NCBI RefSeq assembly: GCF_019393635.1
Contig: NC_057865.1
Coordinates: 296,685,385 to 296,749,384, forward strand
DNA: 64,000 bases
Direction: 5' to 3'
Origin: Dromiciops gliroides
Lineage: Eukaryota; Chordata; Mammalia; Microbiotheria; Microbiotheriidae
The notes beneath the pieces were generated by a model that was not told the DNA's origin, ran no database searches, and was given only the letters and a program-made list of their open reading frames with translations. Below, one piece after another: positions 26,501-39,000 of the stretch; position 1 is the stretch's first letter, and the number at the start of each line of letters is the position of its first letter. The translations under genes were made by a program, and so were the position numbers.

Positions 26501-29500
26501 AAGTCGGAGAAACAAAGCAAAAGGAGGTCCATGCAGCGGCCAGGATTTCTTGAAAAAGTAAGACACACAGTCTGCTTACTGCTCAGTGAGTGTATACAAA
26601 TGCAGACGCAAGCATGACAAGAAAGGTCATTCTCCGTTTTCAATTCTATTATTTCATATTAACTAGGATATTCAAGGTGGCAATTAATCCATCTCCTAAA
26701 GTGAAACATTTCAAATACAGATTGTCTCTGCAGTTATTACTCAGTAATTAAATGCTTGCTGAATAAACGAGGAAACGAAGGTCTTCTGTTTGGGGATTGT
26801 ATCATATGACTGGTAAGTCTGAATGCTTACTGTGGCAGAATGAAATCTAGGTTCATGGTTATACCCTGAAACAGATGACCTCATTCTACCTCGTCCCCCC
26901 ACCAAAATCACAGTATTTTGGAGTTGGAAGGGACTTTAAGCAGGTACCCAGTCCAACCCCATCCGTAATACAAGTGACAAATGACTATCCTGCCCCTGTT
27001 GAGAGCTCTGCCCAAGGCAGGCCACCCCCCTTGGGCGCAGCCTCCAGTGCTGGGAATCGAGCCTCAACTCCTTCTTTGCTACTTCCCGCCAATGGTCCTG
27101 TTCTGTTCTCTTGGGCTCAACAGAACAGGCCTGATCCACCTTCAGCGGACATCCTTGAGTCTTCTCTGCCTGTCCTCCCTCCCCCCCTTTCCATTCATTT
27201 AATCATGTCGTCATTCTGCTTTGGCTCCTCTTCCCAACATCTTTATGAAATGGGGTGTCCAGGACTCCAAATGCAGCCAGGCCAGAGCAGAGGGCAGCAG
27301 CACAAGTGCCTCATTAGGCCTCTTAATGCTGGCATGGTAACCCTGGCCCTTCTGGCCACATTATCACACGGAGCTTGTAGCCCACCCATCCCTCTAGATG
27401 ACCAACAACTGCCCAACCACGCACCCCCTCACCTTCTACTTGGGGAGTCAATTTCTTGGACATTAACCTAACATTTTACAAATTTCTTTAAAAACCCATT
27501 TGTTGTTCAAGTCATGTCCAACTCTCGGTGATCCCACTTGGGGTTTTCTTGGCAAAGATACTAGAGTGGTTTGCTATTTCCCTCTCCGTCTCATTTTACA
27601 GATGAGGAAACAGGCAAACAGAGGTAAGTGACTTGCCCAGGGTTACACAGCTAGTATCTAAGGCCAGATCTGAACTCAGGAAGATAAGTCTTCCTGACTC
27701 CAGGTCTCACACTCTATTCACTGTGTCAAAGAGCTCCCTATTAAATCTCACAGGTGTGAGTAAATAAACAAAAAATCCTATATTAAATGAGTTCTGTGTG
27801 TCAAACATCGTGATAAATGCTGGGGATACAAGCCAGAGAAGTGAGACAACCCCTGCTCTGATGCATACACTAAATAAGGAGCAGGCCAGGTTCTGGGATG
27901 GCCTGGGCTGGAGAGGGAGCACATGGGGGACCTGGAAACATGGGATTCGTGATCACGGACGGGTACAGCTTATTTGAAAGAACAAAAAAGCAGCAGTGAG
28001 AGTGGGACAGCAACGTATAATAACAACACAGAACGTCAAGAATGCCTGCTCTGAGGTTGCAATCCTCAGCTCTCCAAGGTGCCCATGACAGACAAGACCC
28101 TGTGGTTGAAGCAAACCACAGACAACAAGGAGTGTGGAACACGAGTCACCCACATGCCACGGAAACACAGTAACAGCAGGGATGGGGAGCTTATGCTTAA
28201 CAAAAACCAGAGCAATCAATAGATTCTCGACCTGCCTTCATCACTACCTGCCTCTTTAGAAGGTAAGAGGAGGGATGAGATGAAACGGGCATGTTAGACC
28301 TGTTCGGATCATGAGGAGACACTGGCTGTTCAAGTGGGCAGAAAGGATTCACTGTATCTTTGGAGCTTTGGATAGGGGAAAGGAGTGCTGGGCAGAGTAT
28401 GACGTGGGTCATGGATCTGGGAGGAGCAAACTTCAAAGGATTTGGGAAAAGGACAGGTGGGCGCACAGCAGCTAAAACCGTGCATGGGAAGTAGGTCCAA
28501 GAGTCTGCAGGAACTCTTTTTATCCACCTGAAGCTTCCCATTATTCCCTCTTCCCCAAGCGTGACCTCTTCCTTTTCCCATCTCCATTCTGGAGTCCAGC
28601 AGTTCAGCATTTTACTACGTATAATTCTTGGTCTTTCCTCCCTCCCACCACCGCCTCCTTCTCACATGCTGCTGAATGGAGTGGAAGGGGATCACACAAC
28701 CAGGCTGAAGGCACGCACTGCATCAGACAGATCTCTGATCTGTACCCGGGTCCTCACTGCAAGGCCAACGTTTTCTTCCTCTGCACAGGATTTTCTGTCC
28801 CACTTACCAGTCCCTCAGCTGAAGACTTCGCGTAATAGACCGCTGAGATGATAGAAGCCATTCCCCTTCTCCTTCCTTTCTCTACACCTCAAAACCTCAC
28901 CATACTTTTCTATTTTACTCAGAAAGTCTAACAAAAACGTGACCTTTCTTGACAAGGGCAACCCTCCTGTGTGCTTCCTCGCCATCTCTGCCCCCCTCCT
29001 GGGTCTCTTTCTGCTGACTGCAAACATGCCCAAGTCTTGCCCACCCTTTCGAAACTGAACCAGCCCCTTAAGCTATTCTCCTGTATCCCTCCCCCCTTCA
29101 CATTACCTCTCCTTGTCTCCACTGGCTCTCCTCACACTCACTTCTCCACTGTCTAGATTTGTTTACTCTCCTCTCCCCCCTTTTTTTGGGTGAGGTAATT
29201 GGGGTTAAGTGACTTGTCCTGGGTCACACAGCTAGTAACTGTTAAATGTCTGAGGCCGAATTTGAACTCAGGTTCTCCTGAATCCAGGGCCAGTGCTCTA
29301 TCCACTGTACCACCTAGCTGCCCCATTCTCCTCTTACTTTTTTTTTTTAAAGTGAGGCAATTGGGGTTAAGTGACTTGCCCAGAGTCACACAGCTAGTTA
29401 AGTGTCTGATGCCAGATTTGAACTCAGGTACTCCTGACTCCAGGTACTCTATCCACTGTACCACCTAGCTGCCCCTCTCCTCTCACTTTTAACTATTTGT

Positions 29501-32500
29501 AGTCTGGCTTCTTCCCTCTCTCCAAAGCTGCTAACGATCTCTTAGCTGTCCCAGATGATGGCCCCTTCTCAACCCTAGTCCTTCTTGGCCTCCCTGAAGC
29601 ATCAAACACTGCTGACTCTCCTCCTGGATATGTTCTCCCCGCTGGGTCTTCTTCACACTGCTCTCTCTTGGTTTTCCTTCTCTCTCTATTGTTTGCAATA
29701 CCTGCTGCTGGATCAACATCTAACCCCTGCCACCAAATTTAAGTGTACCATGAGCCTGTCCAGGGCCCTCCTTTCTTTTCTCTCTGCCCTGTCTCACTTG
29801 GTGACCTCATTTGCTTTGATGCATTACATTATCTCTAGAGTTAGGACCATGGTTGGATAAAGAGATTTCAGCATTCCTCTTAGGCCCACTTCCCACATAA
29901 GATTTTAGGTTCTGTAATCCCACCTGTCCTTCCTGGAAATCTTTTGAAATTTGCTCTTCCCAAATCTAGGACCCATCTCATGCCTTGCCCAACTCTCTTT
30001 TCCTCTGTCTACTCTCCTGAGCTCTAGACCCCCATCACCAATTGCCTAGTGGACATTCTGCCATCCTTCTAGTCATGCAGGTTCTTCTCACTCTCAGAAC
30101 TTCTTGTTTCAACACCCACAACAGTTCTAACTTGTTTTCTTCTGTCTGCTCATGCAGCTGTTCCTGCCGTACCGTTCTCCCAAGCACCCTTCACACTCCA
30201 GGTCGGGCCCTTTTGCTGAACAATTACAATCGTCTCCTTAAACTGCTCTACCAGCCTCAAACTTCTCCCCCTTCCAGACAGAATCCAGGATGAGGCGTCC
30301 ATAGCACAGGTCTGACCATATCCCCCCTCCCTGTTCAATAACAAACTCCAGTGACTCCCTACTGCCTATAGGATCAAAACACATACCTCCCTACTGGTCA
30401 GTGAAGGCCATTCATGATCTAGCTCCACCCTCCCTTTCCAACTTGATCCAACACCCCTCCCTTGTCATGCTCTCCATGTCTGGATGTTTGCTTATCTCTG
30501 CTTTTGTCTGGGCTGTTACCTGTACCCAGAACATGCTTCCCATCCTCACCGTGAGTGCGGTGTTCCTTCCAAGTTCAGCTCAAGCACCACCTGCCACAAG
30601 ACTTTCTTGATCTCCCTGCTCTCAAGAGGGGGACTTCTCTGGTCAATCACCTTGTTTGTATTCTGGATACATGCCTTCTATGGGTACACACTGTGTATGT
30701 ACCTTATTGAATGTTATGTTTTTGAGGGTGGGGACCCTCTTCCTTTTGTGTCTGTGTGCTGTTGTTGTTGCTGCCGAGTCATTTTTAGTCGTGTCCGACT
30801 CTCCATGACCCCATTTGGAGTTTTCTTGGCAAAGATGCTGGAGAGGTTGGCCATTTCCTTCTCCAGCTCATTTTTTTTAACAGATGATGAAACTGAAGCA
30901 AATGGGGTTTAAATGACTTGTCCAGGGTCACAGAGTTAGTAAATGTCTGAGGCTGGATTTTAATTCGGGTTTTCCTGATCCCAGGGCTGGTGCTCTATCC
31001 TTGTGCCACCTTGCTATCCCTTATATTTGTATACCCAGCATCTAGCACAGAGAAGGCTACATGATAGATGATTGAGAAAAAAACCCCTTCTAAATATACC
31101 AAAATGAAAAAATTTCACACCAATACTCCAATTTCTAACTACCTACCTGGCATCACATACAATCACGATGAACGTCTTTTTGCCCGGAGGGATTGGCACT
31201 TGTCCACTATGTTCAGATCCTGTATCCAGATTCTCTAATGAATCATCATCTTTTTTTCCATTTGTTCCTGTAGACGTATGTTCATCTGGTGCCATAATGA
31301 CTTGATCTAAAATCGGACCATCATAAGGCATTCATAGTAGGCTTTATATCCTTACTGGAGAAATACAGGCCTAGGCTACCAAAAACCTGTATTATTCAAG
31401 GTATAAGTCATTGAACTGCTTGGTTCAAAAACTTGAAAGAAGACTTCCCTCAGTAGGGGGGATTCATGAGAGGTCATGTGCAAAATGAGGACTAGACAGG
31501 TTCATAGCTTTTTAGGATTTGTTCGGCTGAAAGGGGTGCCCCACATGCTATTGAGAATACATTCATTAAAAAAAGAGAATACATTCATTTAAAAAAAGAG
31601 AGACTACATTCATTAAAGAATTAAGGTACAATTCTTCATAAGAGAAAGGGGGCAATGTAGAGGAATTAGAACAGGATAACAACTTAGAATAGGCCAGGTC
31701 TCTGTCTTCACATTTTGGAAATAACTGACAAGAAACTTTCTGTCTGCCTGCATGTATGGAATGAATTTTAACTAGGATCAAGCAAAATCTCCAAGATTCT
31801 ATACTTTATATAAGAGCTGTTTCTATTTTCCTTTGAGAAGTTGGATCAAGCAAGTCTGAGCAATCTCAGGACCAGGGGACTGAATCCCAAATGGCTTCCT
31901 CCCCTGGTGAAGGTCAGAAAAGGGCAAGAGAATTCAGACTCCTGTGGTCTATTCTGTGCTGTGATATTTGCCTTAGAGAAATGTGCTTAGTTAGAAACCT
32001 GGTAAACACAACAAAACAAAATCAACAAAACCATAAACAAAGAACAGTCAACGATCTGTTAAATGATAAGAAGATGATGTCTGTACCTGGAGAATGGTCA
32101 CTGGAGTCCACAGAAGTGCTATCCAATGACTGGCAGGTTCTCTCCTTATCACAGCTAGAGAGTGAACTATTCTTCTCCCCTGAACAACTCGCTTTGACAG
32201 GTACAGAAGGAACAGGAGATACGCCTGGGCAACTTTGATCTGCACCATGCATTTGAAATCGAAATTGTTTAGATTTTTCCCAGCCAGCTAGTCTGCAGCT
32301 GACTAAGTATTGTGGCACATTTCCTTTATTCCTAAAATAAAGAGAATTTGCTCTGAACACAGGATTGCAAACAGGGAAATTTCTATCACTAAATACATAG
32401 TACCACTGTAAGCTGAGACTTGACCTCTACTAAGCATCTTATTGAAGAAAGCTCGATGAAGAATGCCTTTGCCCTTTCTTAGATACAAAAGGAAGCAATT

Positions 32501-32976
32501 GTAAGGTAAGTAATATTATTATGGAATTTGGTAATTAGAAATTTAAATGATAGGTAATGGTAAAATGATAGGTAATAGTTGCTGGGAAATTCTTATACTA
32601 TACATACATTTTATTTTATTTTATTTTATTTATTGCGGGGCAATTGGGGTTAAGTGACTTGCCCAGGGTCACACAGCTAGTAAGTGTTAAGTGTCTGAGG
32701 CCAGATTTGAACTCAGGTCCTCCTGAATCCGGGGCCGGTGCTCTATCCACTGCATACATACATTTTAAATAGCAAACTTACTCTATCCAGATGACCATAT
32801 TTTTACTTTCTCCTTCTTTCAGGGTTCCAAAATTTGTCATTTTTGTAACTTCAAGACCTCCTTTGTTTTTCAAGAGTTCGGTTCCACATGACTCATCAAC
32901 TCCAACTTCACTGATGATATGAGATTCTCTGAGGAAATCACCAAAAAAATTTTACTTGTTTTGTGTTCACCTTCCC

Positions 32977-33014
<38 letters not shown>

Positions 33015-36000
33015 CTCCCCTCTCAATCCTATCGGACCACTCTCTTCAATTTAGTTCTCCAATTTACACAAACTCTTCCAGGATTGTCAGATGACAAGGC
33101 TTTAAAAAGGAATCTCAATGCTCACCTATCCAAATAAAAACACAAGTCCCCATCACCATTTTCACTATTTTGAGAGAATTAGGCTCTGTCAGAGAGTCTT
33201 AGGAACACAAGAGCCTTGGAAAATGAAGGGCAGAGGGACTTCAAAGGGACTGCACATCCTGAAAACACAATGTAACTTCAATGTCATTTACTAGCAATAC
33301 CTCAGAAAGCCATGAGGTTACATAAGCTTACCCATTGAATGTATTCTGAAGAGCAAAATGACATGAAAACACTTCCCACAAAAGGCTAAATGCTTTTCTC
33401 TTTTTAAAAGTGAAGAAAAGAAAATTTCAAGATTATCCAAGTCTTTTACCCAACACTCATGCTACCTCCCTCCCAAACCAATCTTGCTTCTGTACTTTCC
33501 TGCACTCACTTGAGACAAAACTGCAGGGAAGTAAGGAAGGGCTGGCACATTCAAGATTGAAACGCCTAAGCTCTGAGCAGTGCCTCCATCTAGAGACATT
33601 CCAAATTGACTCCTCCATCGATGCCCCTCACCTGTCACACTGGTCCACCACATCATTCTGCAGGCTACTTCAGGAGCTTCTGAAGTAATCTCCAACCCAT
33701 CTCTTCTCCTCTCTCTCCAACCCATGCCCTACCTAGCCGCCAATGGAAATTCCTCAAGAACAGATCTATGTCACTCCTTGGCTCTCTAGGGCCCCCAGGA
33801 TAAAACAGAAACTCTGTTTAGCACGGTCCTTAACAGACTGACCTCACATCTCTTCTGACTCTCCTCAACACTGCATGCCAGCTGTTCTCTTGACGAGACA
33901 CTCTGGCTCCTCACTACCTTCTGCACAGGACATCGGTCTCATGTGCAATGGATGTCCTCCTTCCTTTCTTCCTGGAATCCACAGCCCCCTTCAAAACCCC
34001 TCAAGTACTACCCGGTACAGAAACCCTTTCTTGACCCCCTTGGAGAGACTCCTCCTTCTTTTACCTGTATGGCTATTCCATTTCCCCATACTATGGAAGC
34101 TCCCAGAGGACAGGGACTCTGTGTCTCCCCTCCTGCTCCCAATGAGCAGGAAGCCCAGCAGGCAGAAACAGCACCCGCTGCTCACCCTCACCTTTCCACA
34201 GGAGCCATACACAGTGCACGCCAAATGTAGCACGACTGGTTACTCTCCACCACCACCACATTCACCAGGTCAGATTTCCGAGGTTTATATCCTTCAGGAA
34301 GCCTCAGGGAATCCAAAGTGAAAAAGATACTGTCATCGATGACCCCATTTCTTCCACAGAGACTGGAAATGCAAACCTGCAAGTATTAGAATGGAAAGAA
34401 AAACCACACCAAACACTAGTAAGAAAACACGGCCAACTATTTAAATGTTCATTTGCTCATTTCTTTCTTTTTTTAAAGAAGGATCTTTTTTGTTGTTGTT
34501 TTTGTTTTTTGGTTTGTTTGTTTGTTTTGGGCAGGGCCATGAGGGTTAAAGTGACTTGCCCAGGGTCACAACAGCTACTTTCAAGTGTGTGAGTCTGGAT
34601 TTGAACTCAGGTCCTCCTGAATTCAGGGCTGGTGCTTTATCCACTGTGCTGCCTAGCTGCCCCCTGCTCATGTCTTTCAAAGGGTGCCAGAGAAACCTGA
34701 ATGGGAAGAACTGGGTCTTAGGAAATTAGACTAGAAGTATCATCGAATTCACAGTATTTGAAGGAATCTCTAAGGCCTCTATTCTGAATGCCTGTTCAGT
34801 TTCAGGATTCACCTCTAAAACTACCCTAAGCGCCTATGACAAGAGATATGGTTCGGAAGGTGTTACTCTCTGACCAATATAACATATTGAACTAAATTCT
34901 GCTTCCTCCTAACTTGAAAGAGTCTCATAATTGAACGGAAGCTCAGAGACCATCCAGTTCTAAGCAGAAGAGTGTCAGCTCATGGAAGGTACAGACTGTG
35001 TCCTTACCTGATCTACTCGTTTATATCTTAGTGGCTTCACAGAAATTGCCTCACTGTTCCACGTTGCTGGCTTAATGAAATATTCAGCTTGTACCCAATC
35101 ACCCTTACAAGGCTCAAAACCTAGAAGTCACAAAAATACATATATTTTCAAATTCTATTACTATAAAATGGTTTCTTTTACAAATGACATTCACTTTGAA
35201 ATTTATAAAAGGTATTTATAAAGCTTTTGTGTCCAGAATACTGGAAAAAATATCCAGGGAGGCACAGCAGAATTATACAGTGGGCCCAGTCTGGCAAAGA
35301 GGTGAAGTGTAGACATCTTCCAAGCAGGTGGGCTGACCCTCACCTCCAAAGTCATTGGCATAGAGAAGGAGAGGGAGGAATCTTGACCCAAATAAACAAC
35401 ACTGACAGAAAGAACCTCAAGGATTAATTAGACTGGCTCCTTTGTTTTAGAGACTACAAACAGAAGTGCCAAAGGTTAAGGGATCTGCTTGAGGCCACAT
35501 GATCAAAAATCTGACCACAGGTTTCCTGATTCTCAGCACACACCATATAAAAAGGTTAACTATATGGAGAAGGAGACTGCCCTACAATGGAGGGAGAAAG
35601 AAAACACGTGTTTCTTCCTCTATAATGGACGTACCACAGATAACTATGCTTCACGTATCCTCTAAGCTACATGAGGCCAAGACATGTCTCATGTACACTT
35701 TCTATCTCTTCCAGTATCGAGCACAGGGCTCTGCCCACAGGAGCTACTCAAACTGCCTCCTCAGTCCCAACCTGTCAGGTCTCTGTGGTCCCAGAAAACA
35801 AGACCTGCTTGGGAGGGGGAGTCTCCATATGCCAAGAAACATCCACTGAGCACTTACTATAGACCAGGCACTTGATTAAGTGCTGGGAATGCAAACTGAG
35901 CAAAAAGACAGTCCATGCTTTCAAGGAACTAACAGGAGAAGACAAAAAATCAGGGAGCAGGAGAGGAGAGGAGGCCCCTGCACGGTATCTTCCGGAGCTA

Positions 36001-39000
36001 GAAGGCCTCTGGGGATGATGGGAGAAAAAGCCAGGGGTGGAACCCATGAGAAGAGGGAAGGAGTGAATGTGGCTGGTGGCGATGTGTACAAGAACTCAGA
36101 CACCAACTAGGAGGTGGTCAGCAAATGAGTGAGGATGGCCCTCATCCTGGGGGAAGGAACTGAAGTGCAGGACAAGATGCTGCCTTACTCAAGAAGGACG
36201 TGGGTGTGGGAAACAGCAGGAGGGCCTATTGTTTGGGTTCATGGAACAGCTGAACTGTAGCAATGGAGCACCATTAAGGAATTAAAAGAACATGGTCTCA
36301 GCCTCAAAACTATCTCTGTCCTCAACAAGGGGTGGTTAGAAACTGCTGGGGTTTGTAGGGGCCTTGTCGGGGCTGGTGGAAACTGCTGGTCAGAGCAGAC
36401 TAGGGGCCCAGTATCCCAGGGGTTGACACCAGCCCGGGCACTTTGTCCTTAATATGGAGGTTCTGAGAAGCAGAGGAGATATTCTTGAAACTTGATTTTT
36501 AAACAGAAACCATGTACTATAACGGACAGAGAACCAACCTCCAAGAGCTAGCCACATACTGGTCATGTGACCCTGGACAAGTCTCATCTAAGCTGCAGAG
36601 TAGCTGCTGACCTAAACTGGCTCCTGGGGTTTCCTCATTTGGGAGTTCCCTATAAGCAATGAAATTACAAATCTAGTCCCTAATCCTACGATTCTTTCTT
36701 TTTCTTTTTTGGTGAGGCAATTGGGGTTAAGTGACCTGCCCAGGGTCACACAGCTAGTAAGTGTCAAGTGTCTGAGGCTGGATTTGAACTCAGGTCCTCC
36801 TGACTCCAGGACTGGTGCTCTATCCACTGCACCACCTAGCTGCCCCCCTATGAGTCTTTGAAAAACAACTAGTATTACAGAAGCTGAAACTTATTTTAGC
36901 AGCAAAGCTCCCTCTCCAGAATACACCATCATGGGCACTCATGGGCAGGTTAGAGAAGGGTTGCTCAGCTTTGGTAAAAGCATCTTTTTCTAACAGTTTA
37001 TGAAGGCTGAAATGGAAACAATGATCTACGTGTTACCAATTCCTAGAGGAGTAAATGCTGCCAATCAACCTCCAGGCAGTAGGACTTTCAGAAACAGAAC
37101 CAATTCAGTATCATGGGTGTGAATTGATCCAGTTTCAGCTCAGTCATTTTAATTTGCCTTTCTCTTTTATTCAGGCACTTCAAGTTCTAGGATAAACATA
37201 GAGAAAGGCTCAGAGCTACAACTACAGCAACAACCTCTCCGATCCTGCAGCAGTGGTAAGAGTCACACAACAGCTTCACTTCAAACACACCTGCCCTGGG
37301 AGACATTCTAAAATGAGGCAATGCTGCTGGGCTCTCCCACAGGTCTCCGCTACCTCCTAGCTCCAACTGAAAACCCTCTCTTCTATCCACTTTTCAAGTC
37401 CTCCTCACTCTCCTTCATATCCACAAACTCTCCTTCCAGCAGGGCCCCTTGCCAGAGGCCTACACCTGCGCCCCCCTCACCTTTTCTTCTTGCGTCTCCC
37501 CAGCTTCCTTTGCGACTGCCCTCCCAGTCTGTCCTTCCATCTAGTCTGAGTACAGTCTTTTGCACATTGTCTCCCTCGTTAGAATGGGAGTACCTTGAGG
37601 GCAGGGATCATGTTGTTGCTTTTCTTTGTATCCCCTGGCACTTAGTCCAGTGTCCGGCACATAACAGGCACTTAATAAATGTTCCCTGACTGACTGACAG
37701 AAGCACAACAAGCCTCAAGAACACGTCACAAATAAGCAATGTGGAATTTTGGGACCCACATCAATTAATCAATAGGCGTTTATGAAAATCCTACTTTGTG
37801 CAGGTAACGTGTATAGGAAGAAAAGAACAAAACCAGTCCTGAACAGAGCATCCTTGCAGAAGAACAAACAGAACTCACACAGAAGGAACAGGCCCGGGGG
37901 TAGGTGCTTCCCTCTGCGGCCCCAACTCCACCGAGATCTGTGCCAAGGTTAGCTCCCCTTCATCCTCCTGGCATCATTCCTTGGGAAGGGGCTTGAGCAA
38001 GGATGCCCTGGCCTGACGATGGGTAGGGAGGTAAGGGAACAACAAAGTAACCATTGTTGCCTGGGCACAGAGCACAACCATAGCCATACCTTCAGTAGCG
38101 TGGGCCGAGGGAAGTGCCAGAGGAAGCTGGGAGAGTGGCCACTAGAGGGAAGACCATCCCAACCAAGGAAGTCACTGCATGGTACGGGGAGAAGCGCTAG
38201 CTCAGGTCAGGCCCCCTAGATATGCTCCCCTAGGACCTCAGGAACAAGAAGCTGGCTTCAGAAGAGGTTGGGAACAGGCTGAGAAGTCGTATCATACCAA
38301 CCACAAGTGAAATAAGCCATGGCTGAGAGAGGGATTTTCCCATGGGTGAGACCCTTGACACTTCCCCGAAAATAAGTAGACCATGCTGGCTGAGGCACAC
38401 AGCGGCCCCAAGAGAGATTCTCATGGACAGGAGAAGAACAAATTGACCCTCAAGCAGACAAGACTCCTGGGCAGAAAGGCAGGCGGGAATAGAACCAGGA
38501 GGGGGTCTATCTACCCTCAGGTGCTGGCTTTTAGATCCAGAACCGAGGGTTCAGCTTTACTTCCCACTCAGTCCCCCACCCCACCATCTCTTTATCTGCT
38601 CCCTGCTGCTGCTGACCTGCTCCTCCCCAGCTGGGCCAGGCCTTCCACAGAGCCCGAGAGCCGAACCTCTGTGACAGGCTTTCAGACCCCCTGGAGAAGG
38701 AGATATGCTCAACCCTGGAAGTCCTGCCCTCAGGCCCAACCTCCCTGATCGGTGACCATGCAGTCTGTGCGAGCCAACCTGTCACAGACACCAGTGGCAA
38801 GGCACCAGACCACGCCTGGGGCTTTCTATCCCACCCACCATCTGCCCCTGCCCGACTCCCACCTCTCCAGAACAAAACACTGCTCCCCATGTATTGTGCT
38901 CACCCTCCCCTATTAGAATGTAAGCTCCTTGAGGGCAGGGACTAGAGCACATAGTAAGCATTTTGTATTTTCATTTATTTATCCATAATCGAGACACACT

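Larger units (their letters stand above)
28560..30740 (+). repeat. L2/CR1-like LINE remnant, carrying two SINEs
   Basis: Pyrimidine-rich sequence. The last 500 bp clearly read as L2: CTCCAGTGACTCCCTACTGCC, GGCCATTCATGATCTAGC, then TGTCTGGGCTGTTACCTG. The earlier part (28560-30200) is assigned only by continuity and may be more than one element. Confidence 0.5.

Noticed and set aside
26875..27471. ORF of 198 codons on the plus strand, the longest in the window
   Set aside because: It falls in a CR1/L3-type repeat remnant within intron 8, antisense to the gene, with Pro/Ser-rich low-complexity translation.
29180..29475. Tandem direct repeats suggestive of an array
   Set aside because: Two SINE copies only, with no regular spacers; not a CRISPR or satellite array, and the DNA is vertebrate.
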